Assembly (NCBI RefSeq): GCF_003314995.1
Contig: NZ_QNRH01000012.1
Coordinates: forward strand, 1 to 64,000
Length of the DNA: 64,000 bases
Origin: Pseudochrobactrum asaccharolyticum
Lineage (GTDB): Bacteria; Pseudomonadota; Alphaproteobacteria; Rhizobiales; Rhizobiaceae
Reading direction: 5' to 3'
Both the position numbers and the translations under genes were made by a program. The notes beneath the pieces were generated by a model. That model did not search any database and was not told the DNA's origin. It saw only the letters and a list, made by a program, of their open reading frames with translations. Each line of letters starts with the position of its first letter. Positions within the stretch are counted from its first letter, which is position 1. Shown here piece after piece: positions 8,550 to 17,543 of this stretch.

Positions 8550-8826
8550 ATTGCCTCACATCCAGTTTGATGGGATGCAATCATTAAAATGAACACACAT
8601 ATCCTGGCCCCCCCGCTAAATGAACCATTCAAATTATGAAATCATAATAACGTACTTTGAATAATAGCTGCAAAAATGCACATTAAACAGACTCATAAGC
8701 GCGTGTGTTCGCACCTTCTTTAAATGTCCGAGTATTCTTATTATCCCTAATTACAGTGATGGTCATCTGGGCTATAGCTCTAGCTCACCACATTAAATGA
8801 GCCCATTACAGAGTAAATCCTGAGTT
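8550..8826. other. Spacer upstream of the diguanylate cyclase; no gene seen
   Basis: A 277-nt AT-rich stretch that must contain the cyclase promoter on the minus strand. No frame with coding character or RNA gene was recognised. Confidence 0.4.
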
Positions 8827-8975
8827 TTATTTCTGAGCTAATAATTCGGTGGCACGTTCCTCACCAAACAATCCAACTGCTGCGGATTGTAACAGCGGCC
8901 AAAGCTCGTGATCTGAACGGTATGATTGAGCCCCGCCTCAATCAAGAGGCGGATGTCGCCAAGATTCATATTCAT
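8827..8975 (-). pseudogene. Endolysin start fused out of frame to an unrelated phage C-terminus
   Basis: The first 15 codons (MNMNLGDIRLLIEAG) duplicate the endolysin start at 6896. In a different frame the sequence continues as SYRSDHELWPLLQSAAVG and ends at a stop at 8827-8829. Neither part is a complete gene, so this is recombination debris. Confidence 0.5.
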
Positions 8976-8976
8976 G
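8932..8976. repeat. 45-bp direct repeat, copy B (endolysin start)
   Basis: Matches copy A at 6853-6897 with one substitution, in the same orientation and about 2.08 kb away. The intervening DNA carries the diguanylate cyclase. Confidence 0.85.
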
Positions 8977-9040
8977 GAGCTTCCCTTGAAAATAAAAAAG
9001 CTCCACTGGAATGAGGCCGTTGTTGTGCTGTTTTAGGAGA

Positions 9041-9211
9041 ATGAAAAGAGCTGCTACTTTGTTAATCGCCGTGTTAATTTTGGCCTCCTGCGGCGCAGGT
9101 AAGGCTGTAATGGATACCGGCAAGAGCTTTGATCGCTACAGCTGTATGTCGCGAGATTTTAAAGGACAATCACCATGTCCAGCCTCACCACCACCTGATT
9201 ATTACTCTTGA
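9041..9211 (+). CDS. Small proline-rich lipoprotein, hypothetical
   Basis: A 56-residue protein with a lipoprotein signal peptide (KRAATLLIAVLILASCGAG, lipobox LASC). The short mature part ends PCPASPPPDYYS. AGGAGA lies immediately before ATG 9041. Size and proline-rich tail resemble an outer-membrane lipoprotein such as a phage o-spanin or a small entericidin-like protein; neither can be proved. It lies opposite to the broken lysis genes. Confidence 0.6.
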   Translation: MKRAATLLIAVLILASCGAGKAVMDTGKSFDRYSCMSRDFKGQSPCPASPPPDYYS

Positions 9212-9274
9212 TAAATATCGATAAACAATAGCATTCACGCTGCTGATGGTGACTACACGCTTAATCCGTGCATC

Positions 9275-10254
9275 TTAAATTGTCCTCATGATATTCTTTG
9301 CACGTTCATAAACTTCAGCAGCAACGAACACTCCGGCACCATATGCAAGAGCCTGCCAATAACCTGAAACCGGAATGCCTGTTTTTGTCCAGCTTATGCC
9401 GTCTTTTGAATAAACGGCATCGTCACCATAACCAATTGCAACAAACAGACCACCGCCATACCGGACGCGCGAGGCCTGGCTTCTGGTCATTAGGTTTCGG
9501 GCAGTCCACCCTATTCCATCAGGCGATGTCATACATTTGCCATTACGACTAACAGCAACAAATATATCCTTACCATATGTTACGGATATCCATGCGTCTT
9601 CTTCCGTTGGCCAATGGCTGAACCAGCTTAGCCCATCAGCTGAACTCATAACACGCTGCTTACCACCATCACTTGCAACAGCCACAAAGCGACCATTTCC
9701 GAACACCACACTTTTCCAGAATCGTGTAGCCCCACCACCTGATGTCCATCCTATTCCGTCAGTTGATCTCATTGACCGGCCGCTACCATCCGAAGAAACA
9801 GCAACAAAAAATCCGTCACCAAATGTAATGCTCCACCACGAACTATTTTGCGCTGCATTTCGATCAGTCCAGTTAATGCCATCCATTGATGTCATGACCC
9901 GGTTTGAACCGCTTGTCGCGACAGCCACAAAAACCCCGTTTCCGGATACAGAAAATCTCTCATTGTGACATCCAGAGACGCTCTCGTACCGAGATTTTCG
10001 CCAAGCGAGACTGTAGCCGGCATGAAGGAGATATCCTCAATACAGGCCGCCGTATAATCGATACCGCTCTCAGGCAGATAACTTGTACCTATGGCAAAGC
10101 GTAGCGTCACAGGCTCATTCACAAAACGCGTCCGCGCCTTGCAGGTCGCCTTGGTGTTAAAGCATTTCTCTCCGGCCGTAGTATTACAAGCGCCCTCTCC
10201 GAAACGCAGAGCGCAGTAGTCCAGATCGATCTCAATGAAGGTCAGTTGTTTCAT
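9275..10254 (-). pseudogene. Phage tail protein N-terminus joined out of frame to a propeller-repeat tail protein
   Basis: The first part (10254 to about 9960) begins MKQLTFIEIDLDYCALRFG and contains CNTTAGEKCFNTKATC and SLGENLGTRASLDVTMRD, features of a conserved siphophage tail protein. The second part (about 9960 to 9275) is in another frame. It has five to six repeats of the form W-x-S-V-x-F/Y-G-x-G-x-FVAV with SxDGIxWT, a beta-propeller typical of tail-fibre or host-contact proteins. The frame change near 9960 makes this a deletion fusion. Confidence 0.55.
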
Positions 10255-10271
10255 ACGGCTATCGCTCTTAT

Positions 10272-10571
10272 TTGCAGGGAGAAACTTACGACGAGTTCGT
10301 TCTCAAACCGCTCCGTGACCGGTTGGATATTGCTTTCCAGCCAGCCAAATCGGAGGGGCAGTTTCAGGCCTCTTTTTATGCACTTGGAATTCATGATGGC
10401 AAGCAACCGGCGGCAATGAAAGCCGCCCAAGCTGTGACACAGGCAATCCAGAACAGGGCAGGGATTAATGAGACAATCGACACTATGGACAGCGTTGCTC
10501 TGTGTATTGAGCTTGGCGGGGTGCGCGGCCAATGCGAGCAATTGCGTGGGGTGGCAGCGGATCGACCTTAA
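10272..10571 (+). pseudogene. i-spanin-like C-terminal fragment
   Basis: A 99-residue frame whose last third (NETIDTMDSVALCIELGG, GQCEQLRG) resembles the C-terminal ends of inner-membrane spanins in alphaproteobacterial prophages. The expected N-terminal membrane helix is missing, so it looks truncated. The next gene starts inside it in another frame, the classic Rz/Rz1 overlap. Function is inferred. Confidence 0.4.
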
Positions 10572-10665
10572 ACCGGATACGGCCCGTATATGTCGCCGAC
10601 AACGATACACGGGCAGGCAATGGGTCTCCTGTCTGTGGCGCATTGGCTGCCGGCTATCTAACTGA
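10468..10665 (+). CDS. o-spanin (Rz1-like) lipoprotein, C-terminus probably frameshifted
   Basis: A 65-residue frame with a signal peptide and lipobox (LLCVLSLAGCAAN) followed by NCVGWQRIDLKPDTA. A C-x-x-W segment after the lipobox is common in phage Rz1-type o-spanins. It starts inside the i-spanin-like frame. After residue ~42 the Arg/Cys-rich sequence looks out of frame; the alternative frame gives VYVADNDTRAGNGSPVCG. Probably a decaying outer-membrane lysis lipoprotein. Confidence 0.45.
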   Translation: MRQSTLWTALLCVLSLAGCAANASNCVGWQRIDLKPDTARICRRQRYTGRQWVSCLWRIGCRLSN

Positions 10666-11243
10666 GCCTTTTGTCCATTACCTAAGAGCAGTTCATTTTC
10701 CATTGCCGCCAGATGATGACACTAATGTAACTATGCATGCAGGAGTTTTTTGGTTGGTGTCTGTGCAATGTGGATTAGTGACGCTCTTTTCGCCTTCGTC
10801 GCTCGGCGTTTATCAATCAAGTAAAAGAATTAATTTAGTGGTATTAATGCGTGCGCTAAATTTGAGTGCTTTAAAAATTGCAAGGAAGTTCTAGACATAA
10901 CAGCGTAAATGATTTGATGCACATTTTTTACAACGTATAAAATGGTCACTAGCAAATTGCTGTGTAGACAGAACGTATTTCTTACTTATGAAGCATCATG
11001 TCTGCTCTATAGTGGCAATAATCAGGGGAATATACGTGCGTTTTTGGCATCGAAACTGGACTGCATTTTTGGCTGCAAACGGGACAGTTTCATTTGCGAC
11101 AGGTTTAATATCAGACAGGTACAATGGAAAAAACAACTTAGCCGCGCTTTTATTGATCGCAGGAATTATGATGTTTTCAATTTCCATGAACAAAATATGG
11201 CTTCGTTATCAGTACGTGTCAAAAATGGGCAGATTTAAATGCA
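10666..11243. other. Degenerate stretch with short membrane-like frames
   Basis: Several overlapping short frames occur but none has both a ribosome site and coding character. One plus-strand frame from 10988 includes a hydrophobic stretch (NLAALLLIAGIMMFSISMNK) and could be the first part of the broken membrane protein that follows. Confidence 0.35.
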
Positions 11244-11497
11244 TTGCGACTATGGTATGTGGTTTTTTTAATGTTGCTGAGCTCATTAATTGTAGGCTGC
11301 AATTTAGTGACCGCTTGGCTCGACGGCGAGATGCATGTTGCTGTCCGTGGTGGCAAAGGTTTTTTCGTGGATTATGAGGACAATCCGAAGAAATTTGGTT
11401 TTTATTTCTTTTTTATAGCTTGGTAGCGCCTCTACTTTTTGTGTTGGGGTGTCTAATGCTTTTTAAGCCTCGAGGTTTAAAAGAACCCAAAAAATAA
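11244..11497 (+). pseudogene. Frameshifted small membrane/lipoprotein-like gene
   Basis: The first frame has a hydrophobic start with a lipobox-like VVFLMLLSSLIVGCN, then VAVRGGKGFFVDYEDNPKKF, and stops at 11426. A one-base change in the T run at 11409-11414 would continue it as YSLVAPLLFVLGCLMLFKP to a stop at 11497, adding a second membrane helix. The gene is therefore probably inactivated by a homopolymer slip. Family unknown. Confidence 0.4.
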
Positions 11498-11670
11498 CTT
11501 TGAATCTTTGATGCGAAGATAGTCATACGATTATTGGTATTAGCTCCCGGGGGAAGAGGGAGCGGGAAGCGTTCACCGTTTTTACCTGATGCATGGCACA
11601 ACAAATCCGTGGCGCAAACGGGTGCGCAAAATAGTGGTCACAATTTTTAAATTACAGTTCTGTTCTACAA

Positions 11671-11835
11671 ATGTTCTCTTATCGAAAAAGAGTCAAGACA
11701 GATTCGAGAGAGCTAATAGATGCTGTGAATTGGTGTGGATTGAAACATACGAAGCTGAGTTCGATTGCTGGGTATGAATTGCGAAGTGATAATTATACGC
11801 CAATTCAAAAAATCGTAAACGAAAGCGGATTCTAA
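11671..11835 (+). CDS. Possible 54-aa protein, hypothetical
   Basis: A short frame, MFSYRKRVKTDSRELIDAV followed by CGLKHTKLSSIAGYELR, ends at a clean TAA. It resembles a small basic DNA-contacting peptide, but there is no ribosome site and no recognised family. It lies between the prophage remnants and the tRNA gene. Low confidence. Confidence 0.25.
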   Translation: MFSYRKRVKTDSRELIDAVNWCGLKHTKLSSIAGYELRSDNYTPIQKIVNESGF

Positions 11836-11953
11836 ACAAATGCAACTGAGTCACAGGTTACAAGCAATGGTGACTCTGTGGTGACACTAAATATGTTTTG
11901 AATTTGAGATGATGATAACGAACTTGTTAATTATCTGAATTTTTTGGGAAAAC

Positions 11954-12028
11954 TGGTGCTGCGAGGGAGGATTGAACTCCCGACCTCTCCATTACCAATG
12001 GAGTGCTCTACCACTGAGCTACCGCAGC
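11954..12028 (-). tRNA. tRNA-Thr (anticodon GGT), CCA encoded
   Basis: The minus strand folds into a complete cloverleaf: acceptor stem GCTGCGG with its partner TCGCAGC, D-arm with AGCTCAGTGGTAGAGC, anticodon stem CTCCA / TGGAG around TTGGTAA (anticodon GGT, reading ACC/ACU Thr codons), a T-arm with GGTTCAATC-like TTCAATC, and an encoded CCA. Its 3' end faces the prophage remnants, the usual attB orientation for tRNA-targeting integrases. Confidence 0.95.
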
Positions 12029-12177
12029 ATGCTGTTCGTTGCGGCGGTTTCTGACATAAGATTTCTGAAACCGCAAGCCATCAAATGCAATTCTTTTGTT
12101 AAAATAGCAAAAACAATCAAAACCTGTGCATATGTATGCTTCTCCTGACACATTTGCTGGTGTAAAAGAGCTGCACA

Positions 12178-12378
12178 ATGACTGATAAGCCTGATACTCC
12201 ATCTAAAAAAGCCGAAATAGATCAGCGTGCTAAGCGCCGTTCTGAACAATTGCGTGCGAATCTCATGCGACGCAAAGCACAGATTCGTTCAAGACGATCC
12301 GGAGCGGAAGACGAGCGCGGTGAAGGACTGCCCGCTGCTAATGTCAGCCCGAATGACGAGCCGTCTGAAACGGACTAG
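12178..12378 (+). CDS. Small basic protein upstream of murA, conserved hypothetical
   Basis: A 66-residue, highly charged protein (SKKAEIDQRAKRRSEQLRAN, then LMRRKAQIRSRRS) with an acidic C-terminus and no membrane segment. A similar short Arg-rich frame commonly precedes murA in Hyphomicrobiales. Function unknown. The start is supported only by a weak AAGAGC site. Confidence 0.65.
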   Translation: MTDKPDTPSKKAEIDQRAKRRSEQLRANLMRRKAQIRSRRSGAEDERGEGLPAANVSPNDEPSETD

Positions 12379-12799
12379 AGTGAGCGCGTTACTTAGCTTC
12401 CAAAGCGGCGGAAAATTCTGAAATCCGGATTATCTGTCTGCTCTTGAAATGATCATTTCTAAACTTTTTCAGTTTATGAGTGTTTTATGGAATAGCGGGT
12501 CTGTGAAATCCGTCTGTCTAGCGTAGCTTAAACGCAACGGATGAGTACAGGCTGCAATGAAAATGACGTTTTTTATAACAAAGACACAATTCTGATAGAA
12601 AGAGACTGTTGTCTTTGCCGAAAACTGCTTTAAGGCAACAGGAATATCAGCGCAGACTTTGCACGGGCAAAGCTATCTGTAACAGGAAACCGGAATAGTC
12701 AGAAACAGCCTGTGCTGTAACTGTCTGAAAACAGGCTGTCGGAAACCATGGAGCATATGCGTTCCGGGTGTGAAGACATTGCCGTGAAAGTGAAAAATT
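12379..12799. other. Untranslated region upstream of murA with hairpins
   Basis: No gene is seen in this 421-nt stretch. Hairpins occur at 12705-12739 (ACAGCCTGT pairing with ACAGGCTGT) and around 12600 (AAAGA / TCTTT). They may belong to the murA leader. No known riboswitch was recognised. Confidence 0.4.
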
Positions 12800-14089
12800 A
12801 TGGATCGTATTAAAATCACCGGCGGCAATAAACTGAACGGCATTATTCCGATTTCCGGCGCGAAAAATGCAGCTCTGCCTCTGATGATTGCTTCGCTTCT
12901 GACGAATGAGACGCTGACCCTCGAAAACATGCCGCATCTGGCCGATGTGGAGCTGCTGACCCGTATTCTCGGCAATCACGGAGCTGATTATTCGGTGAAT
13001 GGTCGTCGTGAGCATCAGAACGGCTCTTATGAGCGCACGGTTCATTTCACAACCAAGAATATCGTTGATACGACTGCACCTTATGAACTGGTTGCTAAAA
13101 TGCGTGCCAGCTTCTGGGTGATTGCGCCGCTTCTGGCGCGCGCCGGTGAGGCGATTGTGTCATTGCCGGGTGGTTGCTCGATCGGTACGCGCCCTGTAGA
13201 TTTGATGCTCGATAGCCTGACTGCTCTGGGTGCGAATATTGAAATTGAAAACGGTTATGCGCGCGCAACAACCAAAGGGGGCCTGACCGGTGCGGAATTT
13301 ACATTCCCGAAAGTATCTGTTGGTGCGACCCATGTGGCTTTGATGGCAGCCAGCCTCGCCAAGGGTGATACCATCATCCATAATGCGGCTTGTGAGCCGG
13401 AAGTCGTTAATCTGGCCGATTGTTTGAATGCTATGGGTGCAAAAATTGAAGGTGCAGGTACACCGACAATCCGCATTCAGGGTGTAACCAGCCTGAATGG
13501 TGCCCGCGTTCGCGTTATTCCGGATCGTATTGAAACCGGTACTTATGCAATGGCCGTTGCCATGACCGGCGGTGATGTGGTGCTGCAGAACACCCGTTCC
13601 GATCTGCTGACATCTGCTTTGGATGTGCTGCGCCAGACCGGTGCTGAAATCACTGATGTGGAAAACGGTATCCGCGTTGTTCGCAATGGTCATGGTATTG
13701 CGCCGGTTGATATTACAACCGACCCGTTCCCGGGTTTCCCGACCGATCTGCAGGCGCAGTTCATGGGGCTGATGACCAAAGCCAAAGGTACATCGCATAT
13801 TACCGAGACAATTTTCGAAAACCGCTTCATGCACGTGCAGGAACTGGCACGTCTTGGCGCGAAGATTTCGCTCTCCGGTCAAACTGCAACTGTTGAAGGC
13901 GTCGAGCGCCTGAAAGGTGCGCCGGTAATGGCAACGGATCTGCGTGCTTCGGCAACGCTGGTTATTGCCGGTTTGGTGGCTGAAGGTGAAACCACTGTGA
14001 ACCGTGTCTACCATCTGGATCGTGGTTTTGAGCGTCTGGAAGAAAAACTGTCCAATTGCGGCGCTGAAATCTCCCGCATCAGCGGTTGA
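12800..14089 (+). CDS. murA: UDP-N-acetylglucosamine 1-carboxyvinyltransferase
   Basis: A 429-residue cytosolic enzyme that transfers enolpyruvate from PEP to UDP-GlcNAc, the first committed step of peptidoglycan synthesis. The start [20 protein letters not shown] carries the catalytic-lysine region (SGAKNA). The active-site Cys, the fosfomycin target, is at about residue 126 in [12 protein letters not shown]. The [14 protein letters not shown] segment and the ending [18 protein letters not shown] are also typical. Length is standard. A terminator follows at 14117. Confidence 0.98.
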   Translation: MDRIKITGGNKLNGIIPISGAKNAALPLMIASLLTNETLTLENMPHLADVELLTRILGNHGADYSVNGRREHQNGSYERTVHFTTKNIVDTTAPYELVAKMRASFWVIAPLLARAGEAIVSLPGGCSIGTRPVDLMLDSLTALGANIEIENGYARATTKGGLTGAEFTFPKVSVGATHVALMAASLAKGDTIIHNAACEPEVVNLADCLNAMGAKIEGAGTPTIRIQGVTSLNGARVRVIPDRIETGTYAMAVAMTGGDVVLQNTRSDLLTSALDVLRQTGAEITDVENGIRVVRNGHGIAPVDITTDPFPGFPTDLQAQFMGLMTKAKGTSHITETIFENRFMHVQELARLGAKISLSGQTATVEGVERLKGAPVMATDLRASATLVIAGLVAEGETTVNRVYHLDRGFERLEEKLSNCGAEISRISG

Positions 14090-14116
14090 TTTTGCCGGTG
14101 TGATTTTTGTTGCACA

Positions 14117-14146
14117 CCCCGATTTGTTGTACAAGTCGGGGTTTTG
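14117..14146 (+). terminator. Intrinsic terminator of murA
   Basis: CCCCGATTTGT pairs with ACAAGTCGGGG (one wobble) around TGT and is followed by TTTTG. Confidence 0.85.
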
Positions 14147-14256
14147 TTATTAAACAGTAGTGATTTTTACTGTTAAGTGCTTATATCGGTACACTGAAGT
14201 GCGTTGATCGTTCCGGTCGGATAATGCGCTGTGCGAGTTCAGGAGAGTGATTGCGG

Positions 14257-14712
14257 ATGCTCAAGCTTGTGGCAATGGATGAAGAAGACTTACAGATCAT
14301 TTCTGCCCATGTGCAGGATGCGGTTCTGAAAGTCGGCGATCTTGATTATCGCCCGGGCGAACAGCGTTTTATTCTTGCTTGTAACCGTTTTATCCATGAT
14401 CAGAAACCGGCGCGCTCCCGTGGCAAAGGTAGCTATGAACGCCGCCGCAGTGTGCTGCATTTTGATCGCGTCACCAATGTGCGCGCTATGAATATTGACA
14501 GGACAGCGCCGGAGGATGTGCTGGCTTTGCTGGCAATTAATTTTGAACCGGCAGATGCGCCGTCCGGTGTGATTGAACTGGTTTTTGCAGCAGATAAAAC
14601 AATCCGTCTTACTGTTGAAGTGATTGAAATGCGACTGGCTGATCTGGGCGCTGCATGGGAAACCGGTAACAAGCCGGATCATATTGCAGCTGATCAGACT
14701 GAAGCCAAATAA
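14257..14712 (+). CDS. DUF2948 family protein
   Basis: A 151-residue protein opening LKLVAMDEEDLQIISAHVQD, the signature of DUF2948, a conserved alphaproteobacterial family of unknown function located between murA and hisD. A basic loop (RGKGSYERRRS) follows near residue 55. ATG 14257 fits family starts; TTG 14251, closer to the AGGAG site at 14241, is an alternative. It probably forms an operon with hisD, 20 nt downstream. Confidence 0.85.
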   Translation: MLKLVAMDEEDLQIISAHVQDAVLKVGDLDYRPGEQRFILACNRFIHDQKPARSRGKGSYERRRSVLHFDRVTNVRAMNIDRTAPEDVLALLAINFEPADAPSGVIELVFAADKTIRLTVEVIEMRLADLGAAWETGNKPDHIAADQTEAK

Positions 14713-14732
14713 GTACGAAATGAGGGAATAGC

Positions 14733-16025
14733 GTGGTTCAGACGCTCATACAAAGTGCCGCAGATTTCGAAGCCAGTTTTGTGGCATTTCTGGCGGGAAA
14801 ACGGGAAGTTTCCGAAGATGTGGATCGCGCAGTTCGTGAGATTGTGCAGCAGGTGCGCCAGCATGGTGATCAGGCGCTGATCGACTATTCCAAGCGTTTC
14901 GACCGGATTGATCTTGGTGTCGCCGGTATTGCGGTCACGCAGGCGGAAGTGGATGAAGCGGTTAAAAACGCTGACCAGACGGTGATTGATGCGCTGATCT
15001 TCGCGCGTGACCGGATTGAATCCTACCACAAGCGTCAGCTGCCGAAAGATGATTATTATATCGATGCGATCGGTGTGGAACTTGGCTCGCGCTGGACAGC
15101 GGTGGAATCCGTTGGTCTTTATGTGCCGGGCGGTACGGCAAGCTATCCGAGCTCGGTGCTGATGAATGCGGTGCCGGCAAAAGTTGCTGGTGTTGAGCGT
15201 ATTGTAATGGTTGTGCCGTCACCGGATGGTGCATTGAATCCGCTGGTACTGGTGGCCGCGCATATTGCCGGTGTTTCCGAGATTTATCGTGTCGGCGGTG
15301 CGCAGGCTGTTGCGGCGCTGGCCTATGGTACAGAGACAATCAAACCGGTTTCCAAGATTGTAGGTCCCGGTAATGCCTATGTGGCGGCTGCAAAACGTCT
15401 GGTTTTCGGTACTGTCGGCATTGACATGATCGCGGGGCCTTCCGAAGTGCTGGTGGTCGCAGATAGCGATAACCATCCGGACTGGATTGCTGCGGATTTG
15501 CTGGCGCAAGCCGAGCATGATGCTTTTGCCCAGTCGATCCTGCTGACAGACAGTGCAGATTTTGCCAAGGCTGTGGAAGATGCCGTCGAACGGCAGCTGC
15601 AAACCTTGCCGCGCGCCGAGATTGCCCGCGCAAGCTGGCAGGATTTCGGTGCGGTTATTCTGGTTGAGGATTTTGACAGCGCTGTGCCGCTGATCAATCG
15701 TATTGCTGCCGAGCATTTGGAAGTGGCAATTGCTGATACGGATGGCCTGCTGCCGAAAATCCGCAATGCCGGTGCAATTTTCATCGGTAAATACACACCG
15801 GAAGCCATTGGCGATTATGTCGGCGGGCCAAACCATGTGTTGCCGACGGCCCGTTCTGCACGGTTCTCTTCCGGTCTTTCGGTGATGGATTTTGTTAAAC
15901 GGACATCTTTGCTGAAGCTTGGCGCAGAACAGTTGCGTATTCTTGGTCCTTCGGCGATTACACTGGCCGAGACTGAGGGCTTGCAGGCGCATGGATTGTC
16001 GATTTCACGACGTCTGAATATGTAA
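14733..16025 (+). CDS. hisD: Histidinol dehydrogenase
   Basis: A 430-residue zinc enzyme that oxidises L-histidinol to histidine in two NAD-dependent steps, the end of histidine biosynthesis. Visible features are VGLYVPGGTASYPSSVLMN, VGPGNAYVAAAKR, the metal/active-site region AEHDAFAQSILLT, AEHLEVA, and GPNHVLPT. Starts at GTG 14733. It is separated from other his genes, as usual in this order, and lies in a compact run with DUF2948 and UPF0262. Confidence 0.97.
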   Translation: MVQTLIQSAADFEASFVAFLAGKREVSEDVDRAVREIVQQVRQHGDQALIDYSKRFDRIDLGVAGIAVTQAEVDEAVKNADQTVIDALIFARDRIESYHKRQLPKDDYYIDAIGVELGSRWTAVESVGLYVPGGTASYPSSVLMNAVPAKVAGVERIVMVVPSPDGALNPLVLVAAHIAGVSEIYRVGGAQAVAALAYGTETIKPVSKIVGPGNAYVAAAKRLVFGTVGIDMIAGPSEVLVVADSDNHPDWIAADLLAQAEHDAFAQSILLTDSADFAKAVEDAVERQLQTLPRAEIARASWQDFGAVILVEDFDSAVPLINRIAAEHLEVAIADTDGLLPKIRNAGAIFIGKYTPEAIGDYVGGPNHVLPTARSARFSSGLSVMDFVKRTSLLKLGAEQLRILGPSAITLAETEGLQAHGLSISRRLNM

Positions 16026-16076
16026 ACAATTTGAAGGAAAACGGAGCGGTGCATCAGCACCGCCTGTATAGGACAG

Positions 16077-16559
16077 ATGACCGGTAAAAATGACAATGCC
16101 CGGCTGATAGATGTGGAACTGGACGAGACAATCGGCCAGTCTACGCCGGATATTGAGCATGAGCGCGCTGTCGCTATTTTCGATCTGATTGAGGAGAACA
16201 GTTTTTCTCCTGTCGGAGACACCGATGGCGGGCCTTATCGTTTGCGGCTGTCTCTGGTGGAAAAACGTCTGATCTTTACCATCACCCGTGAGAGCGGCGA
16301 ACTGGTTGCCACGCATATTCTCTCATTGTCGCCGTTGCGCAAAACAGTGAAGGACTATTTTCTGATTTGCGAAAGCTATTATGCGGCGATCCGCTCGGCC
16401 ACACCAAGCCGGATTGAGGCAATCGATATGGGGCGGCGCGGTTTGCATAATGAGGGCTCGCAGACATTGATGAACCGGCTTGACGGTAAGATCGAGATTG
16501 ATTTTGATACAGCGCGGCGTTTATTTACGCTGGTCTGTGTGCTGCATTGGCGCGGGTGA
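16077..16559 (+). CDS. UPF0262 family protein
   Basis: A 160-residue protein with [20 protein letters not shown] and [11 protein letters not shown], the start typical of UPF0262, and [11 protein letters not shown] towards the C-terminus. The family is restricted to alphaproteobacteria and has no known activity. It sits between hisD and a small phosphatase, only 3 nt from the latter, so the two are likely co-transcribed. Confidence 0.9.
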   Translation: MTGKNDNARLIDVELDETIGQSTPDIEHERAVAIFDLIEENSFSPVGDTDGGPYRLRLSLVEKRLIFTITRESGELVATHILSLSPLRKTVKDYFLICESYYAAIRSATPSRIEAIDMGRRGLHNEGSQTLMNRLDGKIEIDFDTARRLFTLVCVLHWRG

Positions 16560-16562
16560 TTG

Positions 16563-17036
16563 ATGAGCGTAAGCCCTGATCAGATACCGGATGATTTTAA
16601 TAGCGCTGCCGCTGTCAGAAAACCGGATTCCATTTTGTTTGTATGCGGGATGAATGCGATCCGGTCGCCGATGGCGGAAATTCTCACCCGTTCTTTATTG
16701 AACGGCAAAACCTATGTGGCCTCAGCCGGTGTTACGCGTGGTGAGCGCGATATGTTTGTCGATGCGGTGCTGGAAGAAGAGGGGCTGTCCCTCAATGAGC
16801 GCCAGCCTGTCGGACTTGAAGAGTTGAATGACGGTTATTTCGATTTGATCATTACACTGACACCGCAGGCACATCATGTGGTTCTGGAGCGGATGCGCAG
16901 TTTCGCAGCCAATGTGGAATATTGGCCGATGCCGGATCCGACACTGGTGACCGGCTCGCGTGATCAGCGGCTGGCCGCTTATCGTGATGTGCGGGATCGG
17001 CTGAAGCAAAAAATTACAGAGCGCTTTCTGCAATAA
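16563..17036 (+). CDS. Low-molecular-weight protein tyrosine phosphatase-like protein
   Basis: A 157-residue protein with the P-loop CGMNAIRS (C-x5-R-S) at residues 29-36 after a beta strand (SILFV). The acid loop WPMPDPTLVTGS near 120 carries the general-acid Asp. Members hydrolyse phosphotyrosine or act as arsenate-reductase relatives; the substrate here is unknown. ATG 16563 follows the UPF0262 stop by 3 nt. A terminator-like hairpin follows at 17163. Confidence 0.85.
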   Translation: MSVSPDQIPDDFNSAAAVRKPDSILFVCGMNAIRSPMAEILTRSLLNGKTYVASAGVTRGERDMFVDAVLEEEGLSLNERQPVGLEELNDGYFDLIITLTPQAHHVVLERMRSFAANVEYWPMPDPTLVTGSRDQRLAAYRDVRDRLKQKITERFLQ

Positions 17037-17162
17037 GTGCTAAGACGTGCTAAATTTGATAGTGAGTCCTGCATATGCTATGGGCATTCAGGGCTGTTTA
17101 TGCACCTTAAATCCGGCATTTCATGCTTTTTATGTATCATTAGCGTGGTTTTGAGCCTGTTT

Positions 17163-17187
17163 TAGGGTATCAAAACCCTAGTTTTAT
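17163..17187 (+). terminator. Hairpin terminator before infA
   Basis: TAGGGT pairs with ACCCTA around ATCAAA, followed by GTTTTATC. It separates the hisD-phosphatase run from infA. The remaining spacer 17188-17295 presumably holds the infA promoter. Confidence 0.55.
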
Positions 17188-17295
17188 CAGTTCAACATTT
17201 CAGTTGTTCACAAACGGACTCTAATCATATAGGTTCCGCGCAAAATCAGACCTTCTGCATGATGCAGATTTATTAAACTAAAAGACAGGTACCAT

Positions 17296-17514
17296 ATGGC
17301 TAAAGAAGAAGTCCTTGAGTTCCCGGGCGTTGTAACGGAACTTTTGCCGAATGCTATGTTCCGCGTAAAGCTCGAAAATGAACATGAAATTATCGCTCAT
17401 ACCGCTGGTCGTATGCGCAAAAACCGTATTCGCGTTCTGGCCGGTGACAAGGTACTGGTTGAAATGACCCCTTATGACCTGACCAAAGGTCGTATTACCT
17501 ATCGCTTTAAATAA
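17296..17514 (+). CDS. infA: Translation initiation factor IF-1
   Basis: A 72-residue S1/OB-fold protein ([44 protein letters not shown]) of exactly the family length. It binds the ribosomal A site of the 30S subunit with IF-2 and IF-3 during initiation. It is followed 29 nt later by maf, the standard order in Hyphomicrobiales. Confidence 0.98.
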   Translation: MAKEEVLEFPGVVTELLPNAMFRVKLENEHEIIAHTAGRMRKNRIRVLAGDKVLVEMTPYDLTKGRITYRFK

Positions 17515-17543
17515 GATTTCTGCTGCCGGACTCCTCCCTGACA

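Noticed and set aside
13160-14134. Long minus-strand frame (324 codons) inside murA
   Set aside because: It is fully antisense to a clear murA gene, His/Arg/Gln-rich in the way shadow frames are, and has no ribosome site or recognisable motif.
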